A DNA stretch of 64,000 nt from Eubacterium_G segne (GTDB taxonomy: Bacteria; Bacillota; Clostridia; Lachnospirales; Lachnospiraceae): positions 62,001 to 126,000 of the forward strand of contig NZ_JACOOZ010000002.1 in the NCBI RefSeq assembly GCF_014287775.1, written 5' to 3'. Shown piece by piece: positions 51,463 to 59,840 of this stretch (its first letter is position 1; every line of letters begins with the position of its first letter). The position numbers were made by a program, and so were the translations under genes. The notes below the pieces were generated by a model. That model had not been told where the DNA came from. It saw only the letters and a program-made list of their open reading frames with translations, and made no database searches.

Positions 51463-51795
51463 TTAATTATTTTCCGTTAATATGTTAATAATTGACTTAC
51501 TAAAGCCTTCATCTGATATTGCTATGGATGCACGTTCTTGATTCCCTGTAGCCTTTCCCAGCTGGCTACGACTGCCACAAACAAAAACCGGTATTTTATA
51601 AAAATCACATTTATTAGTAAACAATTTCTTTGTATTGTCCGATGCGTCTTCCGATACAATAACCAGTTTTGCTTTTCTCTCTTTCACTGCCTTTTCCACT
51701 GAAAATTCACCTGAAAAAGTTTTGCCTGCCTTAGTTGCTAAACCTATCATGGAAAAAACTTTGTCCGGTACATCATTTTTTAAAACACTATTCAT
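51463..51795 (-). CDS. ylxQ: L7Ae-family ribosomal protein, YlxQ
   Basis: YlxQ is a small RNA-binding protein of the L7Ae/L30e/S12e family that recognises kink-turns in homologs. The 110 residues show IGLATKAGKTFSGEFSVEKAV, KLVIVSEDASDNTKKLF and the C-terminal RASIAISDEGFSKSI. Its cellular role is uncertain. The start overlaps the end of ylxR by 8 bp, and the position between ylxR and infB is conserved. Confidence 0.92.
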   Translation of the reverse strand: MNSVLKNDVPDKVFSMIGLATKAGKTFSGEFSVEKAVKERKAKLVIVSEDASDNTKKLFTNKCDFYKIPVFVCGSRSQLGKATGNQERASIAISDEGFSKSIINILTENN

Positions 51796-52066
51796 TTACA
51801 TCACCTAATTCCTTTTTAAGCTGCTGATAAACTTCCTCACTTATCTGTGAAATCTTAAGTGTCTTTTCCAGCCCCTTGTTTTTAACTGCCTTTTCAAGAC
51901 ATTCTTCATTAGGACAAATGTAAGCGCCTCTGCCGTTTTGTCTTCCGGTAACGTCTACAAATACGTTTCCTTCCTTATCACGGACAACTCTGATTAAATC
52001 TTTTTTGTTTTTTACCTGTCTGCACCCGGTACAAGTTCTTGTAGGGATTTTTTTCACCTGACCCAT
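51788..52066 (-). CDS. ylxR: YlxR family nucleic acid-binding protein
   Basis: YlxR (RnpM in recent Bacillus work, where it binds RNase P RNA) is a small basic protein. The 92 residues show the family signature: PTRTCTGCRQVKNKKDLIRVV with the CxxC pair, then GRQNGRGAYICPNEECLEKA. Length is standard. It lies 11 nt after nusA in the nusA-ylxR-ylxQ-infB order. Confidence 0.94.
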   Translation of the reverse strand: MGQVKKIPTRTCTGCRQVKNKKDLIRVVRDKEGNVFVDVTGRQNGRGAYICPNEECLEKAVKNKGLEKTLKISQISEEVYQQLKKELGDVNE

Positions 52067-52077
52067 AACACTATCTC

Positions 52078-53289
52078 CTATGCCTGCTCTGTTTCTGAAG
52101 GTTCTTCTGTTTCTTTCTCGTCGTCATATTCTTCTTCGTCGTATTCATCATCGTAATACTCATCATCATAGTATTCATCGTCATAATACTCGCCATCGTA
52201 AAACTCTTCTTCATCATAGTAGTCTTCATCATTAAACTCATACTGAATATTTTCAGCCTTAGCCTGTGACTCACTCTTAATGTCAATTTTAAATCCTGTA
52301 AGTTTAGCTGCAAGTCTTGCATTCTGTCCTTCCTTACCAATTGCCAAAGACAACTGAAGATCAGGGACAACTACCAATGCTTCCTTATTATCCGGATCAG
52401 CAAGAACCGCTACTACCTTTGAAGGGCTTAACGCATTTTCAATTAAAATAGCCGGATTGTCACTCCAGTTTATAATATCCATCTTTTCATCCTGAAGTTC
52501 ATCTACAACAGCATTTACTCTTGCGCCGTTCATACCTACGCATGCACCTACGGCATCAACATTCTTATCGTTAGACCATACCGCAATTTTTGTTCTTGAA
52601 CCTGCCTCTCTTGCAATGCTCTTAATTTCAACTGTTCCGTCCTGAATTTCAGCAACTTCCTGTTCAAATAATCTCTTTACAAGTTCAGGATGAGTTCTTG
52701 ATACAACTACTCTTGGTCCCTTACCGTTATCCTTAACTTCAGTTACATATAACTTAATTCTGTCATTTGGTCTGAAGAATTCTCCCGGTGACTGCTCTTT
52801 TTCCATAAGAACTGTATCTATCTTTCCTAAGTTAATACTGATATTCTTTCCGTTTATTCTCTGTACAATACCTGTTATTATATCGTTTTGCTTCTCATAA
52901 TATTCCTGATAAAGGCTCTTTCTTTCCTCTTCACGCATTTTCTGTAAAATACCGTTCTTTGCACTTTGTGCGGCAATTCTACCAAAATCTCTTGCCTGAA
53001 TTTCTACATTAACAGTATCATCTATGTCATAGCCTGCCTTAATGCTTCTTGCATCTTCTAGGGAAATCTCTGTAACAGGATCATTTACTTCTTCAACAAC
53101 CTTTTTCTGTGAGTAAATGTGAAAATCACCTGTTTCTCTGTCCATTGTTACAACAACATTATCTGCTTTATTAAAGTTATTCTTATATGCCACTACCAAA
53201 TTACTTTCAATTGCCTCAAATAATGACTCTTTACTAATACCTTTTTCCTTTTCCAACAATTCTAATGCTGTAATTAACTCTTTGTTCAT
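52078..53289 (-). CDS. nusA: Transcription termination/antitermination protein NusA with acidic Tyr-rich tail
   Basis: NusA binds RNA polymerase and nascent RNA to control pausing and termination. An N-terminal RNAP-binding domain (1-125), an S1 domain (about 130-200) and two KH domains (about 200-345, with VGACVGMNGARVNAVVDEL and LAIGKEGQNARLAAKLTG) are visible. The last about 50 residues are almost only Asp, Glu and Tyr, in DEYYDDE-type repeats. The tail is coded by a repetitive DNA stretch (about 52110-52230). Bacillus NusA ends after the KH domains, so the tail is an addition. Confidence 0.96.
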   Translation of the reverse strand: MNKELITALELLEKEKGISKESLFEAIESNLVVAYKNNFNKADNVVVTMDRETGDFHIYSQKKVVEEVNDPVTEISLEDARSIKAGYDIDDTVNVEIQARDFGRIAAQSAKNGILQKMREEERKSLYQEYYEKQNDIITGIVQRINGKNISINLGKIDTVLMEKEQSPGEFFRPNDRIKLYVTEVKDNGKGPRVVVSRTHPELVKRLFEQEVAEIQDGTVEIKSIAREAGSRTKIAVWSNDKNVDAVGACVGMNGARVNAVVDELQDEKMDIINWSDNPAILIENALSPSKVVAVLADPDNKEALVVVPDLQLSLAIGKEGQNARLAAKLTGFKIDIKSESQAKAENIQYEFNDEDYYDEEEFYDGEYYDDEYYDDEYYDDEYDEEEYDDEKETEEPSETEQA

Positions 53290-53304
53290 TTTTTTATTAT
53301 CCTC

Positions 53305-53772
53305 CTAAAAATCAATGGTTAATCTGACAAGTGAAACATTTACCCTGTCAATATTTATTTCACTACCGCTTTCATCTTCGATAGTAATAGTATCTTTATT
53401 ATATGCCTTAAGCAATCCTACATACTGCTTGTTGCCATCAATGGCTCTGTATAAGTGAATTTCAATTTCCTCACCTATGCTTCTGTCAAAATCCTTATCC
53501 TTTTTTAGCGGACGTCCAAGTCCCGGAGAACTAACCTCTAAAATATAAGGGTCGCTGATGAAATCTTCTTCATCTAATAAATCACTTAATTTTCTACTTA
53601 CTGATTCTAAATCATTAATGGTAATCCCTCCCGGTTTGTCCACAAAAGCTCTTAAGTACCAGTTACTTCCTTCTTTTACATATTCAACATCAACCAGTTC
53701 AAAACCTTTCTCATCCACAATAGGCTGTAACAGGGCTTCTGTTTTCATTTCGTATTCTTCTCTTCTTGACAC
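53305..53772 (-). CDS. rimP: Ribosome maturation factor RimP
   Basis: RimP helps the 3' domain of the 30S subunit fold. The 155-residue protein has GFELVDVEYVKEGSNWYLRAFVDKPGGITINDLESVSRKLSDLLD split over its first domain, and the LEVSSPGLGRPLK motif in the middle. A C-terminal Sm-like domain follows. It is the first gene of the nusA-infB operon, preceded by an AGGAGG site and the structured leader. Confidence 0.97.
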   Translation of the reverse strand: MSRREEYEMKTEALLQPIVDEKGFELVDVEYVKEGSNWYLRAFVDKPGGITINDLESVSRKLSDLLDEEDFISDPYILEVSSPGLGRPLKKDKDFDRSIGEEIEIHLYRAIDGNKQYVGLLKAYNKDTITIEDESGSEINIDRVNVSLVRLTIDF

Positions 53773-53797
53773 TAAGACCTCCTACTTTAACTTCCAA

Positions 53798-53830
53798 CAC
53801 AAAGGAGCGAACCTTTGTGGTTCGCTCCTT
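53798..53830 (-). promoter_or_regulatory. Two mutually exclusive hairpins in the rimP-nusA leader
   Basis: Hairpin 1 pairs AAGGAGCGAACC (53802-53813) with GGTTCGCTCCTT (53819-53830), 12 perfect bp with a 5-nt loop. Hairpin 2 pairs CACAAAGG (53798-53805) with CCTTTGTG (53812-53819), 8 perfect bp with a 6-nt loop. They share bases, so only one can form. The element lies between the predicted start point (about 53850) and the rimP ribosome-binding site. Confidence 0.7.
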
Positions 53831-53856
53831 ACTATCTAGTCAATATTCACCTTATT

Positions 53857-53885
53857 ACTATAGACCTTTATTTTACGGGTGTCAA
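53857..53885 (-). promoter_or_regulatory. Predicted promoter of the rimP-nusA-infB operon
   Basis: On the minus strand a perfect TTGACA (53885-53880) and TATAGT (53862-53857) are 17 bp apart. This is the best -35 in the window and would drive the nine-gene translation operon down to ribF. Confidence 0.8.
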
Positions 53886-53931
53886 CCCCTAATTAAAAAC
53901 TTCTGCCTGCCAAACTTTCACCTGTCACAAA

Positions 53932-53965
53932 TAAAAAACTCCTACCTGTCAGACAGATAGAAGTT
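53932..53965 (-). terminator. Terminator of tRNA-Glu
   Basis: AACTCCTACCTGTC (53937-53950) pairs with GACAGATAGAAGTT (53952-53965) with several G-U type pairs. On the minus strand a TTTTTT run follows. It lies 10 nt after the tRNA 3' end. Confidence 0.75.
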
Positions 53966-53975
53966 CCTCCATAAG

Positions 53976-54047
53976 CAGCTCGTAGGGGAATTGAACCCCT
54001 GATTCCGCCTTGAGAGGGCGGCGTCTTAACCACTTGACCAACGAGCC
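53976..54047 (-). tRNA. tRNA-Glu (anticodon CTC)
   Basis: The 72-nt cloverleaf runs from acceptor GGCTCGT to ACGAGCT and a G discriminator. The D arm contains TTGGTCAAGTGGTTAAGAC. The anticodon stem is CCGCC/GGCGG around the loop CTCTCAA, giving anticodon CTC. The T arm contains GGGGTTCAATTCCCC. The 3' CCA is not encoded. The tRNA has its own promoter and terminator and lies between the divergent SDR gene and the rimP operon. Confidence 0.96.
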
Positions 54048-54066
54048 TAAAAAATGTTACTGTATT

Positions 54067-54094
54067 ATTATAACAATAAAGTGACATTTTGCAA
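54067..54094 (-). promoter_or_regulatory. Predicted promoter of tRNA-Glu
   Basis: On the minus strand TTGCAA (54094-54089) and a perfect TATAAT (54072-54067), with a TG for an extended -10, are 16 bp apart. The tRNA 5' end is about 13 nt after the predicted start. Confidence 0.65.
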
Positions 54095-54102
54095 GTACTT
54101 TT

Positions 54103-54111
54103 TGTTATAAT
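54103..54111 (+). promoter_or_regulatory. Extended -10 element of the SDR gene
   Basis: TGTTATAAT is a perfect extended -10. The nearest -35-like sequence (GTGACA, 54081-54086) is 19 bp away. This promoter overlaps the divergent tRNA promoter. Confidence 0.45.
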
Positions 54112-54140
54112 TTTGGAATTTGAAAGGAAACCTATTGATA

Positions 54141-54959
54141 ATGGATTGGATATACGGAAAAACAGTGCTTATAACCGGTGCTTCTTCAGGGCTTGGACGT
54201 GCTATGACTGTCAGATTAATAAAGGAACACAACTGCAAAGTTATTGGCATTGGTCAGTCAGAACCTAAAATGAAAAGTTTAATTGATGAACTCAGCTATC
54301 AAAAAGATGCTTTCACGTATCAGCTTTTTGATGTTGGAGTAAAGAAAAATTGGGAAATATTCTCTGAAAAGATTCTGGCAAACAATATTAATATTGATAT
54401 TTTAATTAATAATGCCGGTATCCTTCTTCCATTTGACAAATCCTATAATTATAGTGAAGAAGCTGTAGAAAAATGCATGAATACCAACTTCAACAGTTGC
54501 AGGTACGCAATTAACTCTATGCTACCTGTTTTAAGAAAATCCACAATGCCGGGAATTTTAAATATTTCCAGTTCTGATGCTCTTGCTCCTATTATCGGAA
54601 CCGGTATTTACAGTGCCAGCAAGGCTGCCCTTAAGGCTTACTCTGAGGTACTTATTGCCGAACTTGGGCGAGAAATGTACATAGGCTACGCATGTCCCGG
54701 CTTTATGAAAACTGATATTTTCAGACATCAATATGTAATTTCCCAAAGCAGCCTTATAAATATGTTTTCAGCTAACGTAGATAAGGTTGCCGGAAAGATT
54801 ATCAAAAAAATCATACGTCAAAAATCCCGTATTATTGTTGGAAAGGATGCTAAGTTTATGAATTTTACTTCTAAATTCTTCCCAGTGCTTGGGCTTAAAC
54901 TTTACGAACAGGTAATAAAATCATCTAAGATAAAGATGTTTGATAATGTAAGATATTAA
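54141..54959 (+). CDS. Short-chain dehydrogenase/reductase
   Basis: This is a classical SDR with a Rossmann fold, using NAD(P)H on an unknown substrate. Seen: the cofactor loop TGASSGLG near residue 14, NNAG near 92, the catalytic Ser in ILNISSSDA, and the YSASK motif that carries Tyr and Lys. The C-terminus is longer and basic (KIIKKIIRQKSRIIVG), like SDRs that act on lipid-like substrates. I take the ATG at 54141 (272 aa); a TTG two codons earlier fits the AAAGGAAA site slightly better and cannot be excluded. It is one of two plus-strand genes and appears to be a lone transcript. Confidence 0.85.
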   Translation: MDWIYGKTVLITGASSGLGRAMTVRLIKEHNCKVIGIGQSEPKMKSLIDELSYQKDAFTYQLFDVGVKKNWEIFSEKILANNINIDILINNAGILLPFDKSYNYSEEAVEKCMNTNFNSCRYAINSMLPVLRKSTMPGILNISSSDALAPIIGTGIYSASKAALKAYSEVLIAELGREMYIGYACPGFMKTDIFRHQYVISQSSLINMFSANVDKVAGKIIKKIIRQKSRIIVGKDAKFMNFTSKFFPVLGLKLYEQVIKSSKIKMFDNVRY

Positions 54960-55250
54960 TGGGATTGAATAGCTTTTAGGGGGGGTATGGGCAATCTTTT
55001 TATGGTGATGTATGGCGCATAATAGCCATGTGAGTGTGTATTAACCGGAAATTCACTTATTACTTAGTATTTCCCGGCCAGATTCACCTGCATGGCCGGC
55101 AATTAAATGTCTTGTGTACGGTTGAATTTCCTGATTTACTCTTCTCAACCATACCACACGACTATTTCCACAAGACTGATTTCTCACTTTATCTTTTAAT
55201 TGTTTCGCTGTATGAATCATCCATTATCTCCACATACATCTTTCAAATTA
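54960..55250. other. Intergenic region with several hairpins
   Basis: No convincing gene was found. ATGGC/GCCAT (55012-55016, 55025-55029) forms a small hairpin. GGAAATTCA (55047-55055) and TGAATTTCC (55123-55131) form an outer 9-bp stem. It encloses CCGGCCA (55074-55080) and TGGCCGG (55093-55099). A GGGGGGG run lies at about 54980. The nesting suggests a small RNA or a decayed mobile element, but no transposase remnant or terminal repeat is recognisable. Confidence 0.4.
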
Positions 55251-55251
55251 A

Positions 55252-55299
55252 AAAGGAGCTGTTACCTGACGATTATACTCGTTAAAACACAACTCCTTT
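55252..55299 (-). terminator. Probable terminator of the cdsA-polC operon
   Basis: AAAGGAGCTGT (55252-55262) pairs with ACAACTCCTTT (55289-55299) with one G-U type pair around a long 26-nt loop. On the minus strand CCTTTTTAATTT follows. It lies about 11 nt after the polC stop. Confidence 0.6.
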
Positions 55300-55309
55300 C
55301 ATTTCCTCC

Positions 55310-58300
55310 CTAAAAATCAAATATTGACAGCTGGCTGTCTTCCGGCATACCTTCTAACAAACCTAACTGGGACATGGTTTCTATTACTGTTTTACTTAAC
55401 TTGCTTTTTTCTCTTAAGTCATTTTTAGACACGAACGGTCCATCCTGAGCCTGTACGGCTTCAACTAAACCGTCTGCCGCCTTTTCTCCCAGACCTTCGA
55501 TTGTGTCTAAACTTGGCATGAGCTTTCCGTCTATTATCTGAAACTCATGAGCCTTTGCAGTATAAATATCTATTGGTAAAAACTCAAATCCTCTGGCATA
55601 CATTTCCTGAACTACCTTCATATCTCCCAAGGAATCTTCATCCTTTTTGGAAGCCTCATGATTTGCCTTTTTACGCTTAAGCTCCGACATGTAATATTCC
55701 ATTTTCTCACGACCTCTACACATGGTTTCGTAGTCAAAGGCCTTGGCTCTGATTCCAAAATATGCAGCATAATAAGCTAAAGGATGATACACCTTGTACC
55801 ACGCCACACGCAAAGCCATCATAATATAAGCTGCCGCATGGGCTTTTGGGAACATATATTTAATCTTTTTACAGGACCAGATATACCATTCAGGAACATT
55901 ATGTTCACGCATTACATCCTCTTCCTGACGTTCCTCTCCTGTTTTCTTATCCTTGTATGTTAAAAGACCTCTTCCCTTTCTTACATGCTCCATTATGTCA
56001 AAACTTACCTGAGGCTCAATTCCCTTATCCATAAGATAAACCATAATATCATCACGGGTACATATTGCCGTGGAAATAGTACATTTACCCTCCGCAATAA
56101 GCTGCTGGGCATTGCCAAGCCAAACATCCGTGCCATGGGAAAGTCCCGCCAATCTAACCAAATCGGCGATTTTCGTAGGCTTTGTGTCTACTAACATCTG
56201 AATAACAAAATCAGTTCCTAACTCCGGCAGTCCCAAAGAACCTGTAGGGCATCCGTCAATATCCTCTGATGTAATTCCCAGTGCCTCCGGGCTCAAAAAC
56301 AACGACATAACCTTTTTGTCATCAAAAGGCACATCCCTTTGAACATTAGTATTAGTTAGCTTTTCTAACCTTCTAATCATGGTAGGATCATCGTGTCCTA
56401 AAATATCCAGTTTCAAAAGGTTAGCATCAATAGCATGATATTCAAAGTGGGTAGTTATAATATCCGTTGTCATATCATTTGCCGGCTTTTGGATAGGTGT
56501 AAATTCGTATATTTCCTTATCCCTTGGTACAATAACAATGCCTCCCGGATGCTGACCGGTACTCCTTCTGATTCCTGTACACCCTCTTGATATTCTGTCA
56601 ATCTCCGCAGTTCTTTTTACCTGATTATGGTCATCAAAATATTTTTTAACATATCCAAATGCTGTTTTCTCAGCCACACCGGCATAAGTTCCTGCCCTGA
56701 AAGTATGTCCTTTACCAAACATTACCTCAGTATATGCATGGGCATTTGCCTGATATTCACCGGAAAAGTTTAAGTCAATATCCGGCTCCTTAGTTCCGCC
56801 AAAACCTAAGAATGTTTCAAATGGAATTTCAAGTCCATCCTTGTGTAGCGGCTTTCCGCAATGAGGGCAAATCATATCCGGAAGGTCAAATCCAAGACCA
56901 CCCTCTGCCCTTTCTTCTTTAATAACCGCCTGTATTTTCTTGATTTCCTCAATATCCGTCCCTTCCGGTGCCCTGTATTCATCCTCAAAAAATGAGCTTT
57001 TACAGTCTAAGCAGTAATAATGAGGTGCTAAAGGATTAACCTCAGTTATTCCTGACATTGTTGCCGCAAAGGATGAACCTACGGAACCTCTTGAACCTAC
57101 CAGATATCCATCTTCATTTGACTTCCATACAAGTCTCTGTGCCATTATGTACATAACGGCATATCCGTTACCAATAATGGAATCCAATTCTATTTCCAGT
57201 CGGTCTTCAACAATTTTTGGCAAATCCTCACCATAAATTTCGTGAGCACGGTCAAAGCAGATTTTTCTTAGATTCTCCTCAGAATTATCTAACACCGGTG
57301 GGCATTTATCAGGATGAATCGGTGAAATATTATCAATCATATCCGCTATTTTATTAGGATTTGTAATTACTATTTCTTCCGCCACGTCACTGCCTAAATA
57401 TTCAAACTCCTTAAGCATCTCATCAGTAGTTCTAAGATAAAGAGGTGCCTGATGGTCTGCATCCTTAAATCCGTTACCGTACTGAATTATTCTACGGTAA
57501 ATTTCATCTTCCGGGTCAAGGAAATGAACGTCACATGTGGCAACAGTCATTTTATTAAACTTCCTACCCAGCTCAATGATTTTGCGGTTTACATCCATTA
57601 AATCCTCTTTTGAATCCACCAAAAACTTCTTTTTGTTATCTATGTCAGGATTGCCTGTTTTTAACATAAATTCATTATTTCCCAAGGGCTGGACTTCAAA
57701 ATAATCATAAAATTCCGCCAATCTGGCAATTTCCTGCTGTGTTCTTCCATGCAAAATAGCCTGATATAACTCTCCTGCCTCACAAGCACTGCCAATCATC
57801 AGTCCCTCACAATATTTAAGATAATCACTTTTTAATATTCGTGGCTTCTTATTTGCGAAAGTGTCAATATGTGATATGGAAATCAGTCTGTATAAATTAA
57901 CTCTTCCCACTAAATTTTTAACCAGAATAATGGCGTGATGGGACGGAAGTTTATTTATAAGATTTTTAGACTGCTTTCCCTGTTTATTTAATTCATCAAG
58001 GTTAGTTATTCCCTTGTCCTCAAGCATTTTACACAGTTTTAAGAAAATAAGGGCTGTACACTCTGCATCATCCACTGCTCTGTGGTGATGGTCTAATACT
58101 ATTCCCAGTGCCTTTGCCACGCTGTCTAATTTGTACCTTCCAAGACCAATAATCAAATATCTTGACATTGCCACGGTATCAATAACAGTAAAATCGCATG
58201 GCAGGTTCTGTCTGTTACAATTAGCCGAAATAAAACTCATGTCAAAATCAGCGTTATGTGCTACCATAATTGCTCCCTTACAAAACTCCATAAATTTAGG

Positions 58301-59839
58301 AAGAATCTCTTCTATGGTAGGTGCATCAATAACCATATTATCATTAATACTTGTAAGCTGCTCTATTCTAAAAGGTATTGGAACCTGTGGGTTTACAAAG
58401 GTGCTAAACCTGTCAACTATCTTTCCCTTTTCCACCTTCACTGCACCGATTTCAATTATCTTATCTGCCTTTGCACTAAATCCTGTAGTTTCCAAATCAA
58501 ATACTACAAAAGTATCATCTAATCCCTGCCCCTTTGGATTTACAATCATGTCCTTTAAGTCGTCTACAAGATATGCTTCAACTCCGTAGATAACCTTGAA
58601 GTCACACTCTTTTCCTGCCTTCTTACATTCATTCTTTATATCCAAGTATTCATGCCATGCATCAGGGAATGCCTGCACTACACCATGGTCTGTAATGGCA
58701 ATTGCCTTATGCCCCCACTCGTAAGCTCTACGGACGATTTTCTTGCATTCGCTTACGCCGTCCATTTCACTCATCTTTGTATGGCAATGAAGTTCAAGTC
58801 TTTTCTCTACTGCAGTATCCTTTCTCTTTTCTCCAACAGAAAATGCCGGAATCAGCTTCATACCGTCCACTCGGCTTATTTCCACCTGTCTGTCATATGT
58901 GTCAAACATGGCAACGCCCTTTATCCTTACAAAGCTGTTCTTTTTAACTTTTGAATAAAACTCTTTCTTTACGTTCTCATCTGCTAAAAATATTTTAACT
59001 GCAATACTGTCGGTAAAATCCGTAATTTCCATTGTAACAATGAATTTTCCGTTTCTTGTCTCCCTGTCCTCCATGGTCATAATCTGACCCCTGACTACAG
59101 TTTCACCTGTACCTTCAAATACATCGCTTAACTTAGTATCTCCCTCATACTTAAAATCACGTCCGTATACCATATCAGGGTCCTGTGAATATGTAGCCTT
59201 TTTCACTCTTACAGGCTTGACTTTTTCCTGCTTTTCTTCCTTTGTCTCTTCCTCATTTTGATTTTTTCCTAACAGAACATTAACCTCATTTTGGAGTCTC
59301 TTTGCATTTTTAATGGCAAATCTGTTTTGCTGGAAAGCCTTCTTTTCAATTTTTACTTCCAGAGGCATATCAAATCTGTCCCTAAAGATTTTCTCAATGG
59401 TATCCTTTAAAACTTTCATTCTGGCTTCCGACACAATGCTTTGCTCTAAGTCAATAATCAATTTTTTATTTTCATCAAATCTAATGGGAGCCTTTTTAAA
59501 CATTGCCGCTACTATAGGGCTTTTGGCATTAAGCTCCATAATAATACTATCTTTATATATTTCAAAAAGATTTTCCTCCGTATACTGACTTGACAGGGAA
59601 TATTTTTCAATAATCTCAATCTCCACCCGTTTTCCCGTTCTTAAATTTCTTGCAATTTCATCTCTAACGGTGAAAATAGCAGACTTTTCAATAAGTCTGC
59701 TGCTTTCAATATATATTCGCATTTTTGTATGATCAACATTAGTAGCTATCTTTGTAATATCCACATATTCAAACATAGCCGTAAGCTCATCATTTAATTT
59801 AATTGTCTGGAAAACATCGAAAAACTTCTTTTTTTCCAA
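55310..59839 (-). CDS. polC: DNA polymerase III alpha subunit, PolC type
   Basis: PolC is the replicative polymerase of low-G+C Gram-positives, with built-in 3'-5' proofreading. In order: an N-terminal domain (1-200), an OB-fold (about 230-335), the first part of the PHP domain (ELHCHTKMSEMDG near 350), an inserted DEDDh exonuclease (FVVFDLETTG near 446, AVDDAECT), and the rest of PHP. A zinc motif follows (CLDC near 941, CPHC near 989). The palm has catalytic Asp residues in PDIDLNFSGEYQ (near 1023), followed by the HhH and C-terminal regions. Length (1509 aa) is slightly above the Bacillus protein. It lies 1 nt after ispG. Confidence 0.98.
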   Translation of the reverse strand: MEKKKFFDVFQTIKLNDELTAMFEYVDITKIATNVDHTKMRIYIESSRLIEKSAIFTVRDEIARNLRTGKRVEIEIIEKYSLSSQYTEENLFEIYKDSIIMELNAKSPIVAAMFKKAPIRFDENKKLIIDLEQSIVSEARMKVLKDTIEKIFRDRFDMPLEVKIEKKAFQQNRFAIKNAKRLQNEVNVLLGKNQNEEETKEEKQEKVKPVRVKKATYSQDPDMVYGRDFKYEGDTKLSDVFEGTGETVVRGQIMTMEDRETRNGKFIVTMEITDFTDSIAVKIFLADENVKKEFYSKVKKNSFVRIKGVAMFDTYDRQVEISRVDGMKLIPAFSVGEKRKDTAVEKRLELHCHTKMSEMDGVSECKKIVRRAYEWGHKAIAITDHGVVQAFPDAWHEYLDIKNECKKAGKECDFKVIYGVEAYLVDDLKDMIVNPKGQGLDDTFVVFDLETTGFSAKADKIIEIGAVKVEKGKIVDRFSTFVNPQVPIPFRIEQLTSINDNMVIDAPTIEEILPKFMEFCKGAIMVAHNADFDMSFISANCNRQNLPCDFTVIDTVAMSRYLIIGLGRYKLDSVAKALGIVLDHHHRAVDDAECTALIFLKLCKMLEDKGITNLDELNKQGKQSKNLINKLPSHHAIILVKNLVGRVNLYRLISISHIDTFANKKPRILKSDYLKYCEGLMIGSACEAGELYQAILHGRTQQEIARLAEFYDYFEVQPLGNNEFMLKTGNPDIDNKKKFLVDSKEDLMDVNRKIIELGRKFNKMTVATCDVHFLDPEDEIYRRIIQYGNGFKDADHQAPLYLRTTDEMLKEFEYLGSDVAEEIVITNPNKIADMIDNISPIHPDKCPPVLDNSEENLRKICFDRAHEIYGEDLPKIVEDRLEIELDSIIGNGYAVMYIMAQRLVWKSNEDGYLVGSRGSVGSSFAATMSGITEVNPLAPHYYCLDCKSSFFEDEYRAPEGTDIEEIKKIQAVIKEERAEGGLGFDLPDMICPHCGKPLHKDGLEIPFETFLGFGGTKEPDIDLNFSGEYQANAHAYTEVMFGKGHTFRAGTYAGVAEKTAFGYVKKYFDDHNQVKRTAEIDRISRGCTGIRRSTGQHPGGIVIVPRDKEIYEFTPIQKPANDMTTDIITTHFEYHAIDANLLKLDILGHDDPTMIRRLEKLTNTNVQRDVPFDDKKVMSLFLSPEALGITSEDIDGCPTGSLGLPELGTDFVIQMLVDTKPTKIADLVRLAGLSHGTDVWLGNAQQLIAEGKCTISTAICTRDDIMVYLMDKGIEPQVSFDIMEHVRKGRGLLTYKDKKTGEERQEEDVMREHNVPEWYIWSCKKIKYMFPKAHAAAYIMMALRVAWYKVYHPLAYYAAYFGIRAKAFDYETMCRGREKMEYYMSELKRKKANHEASKKDEDSLGDMKVVQEMYARGFEFLPIDIYTAKAHEFQIIDGKLMPSLDTIEGLGEKAADGLVEAVQAQDGPFVSKNDLREKSKLSKTVIETMSQLGLLEGMPEDSQLSIFDF

Positions 59840-59840
59840 T

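Noticed and set aside
55034..55285. 83-codon plus-strand frame
   Set aside because: No ribosome-binding site; it runs through the nested hairpins and the polC terminator.
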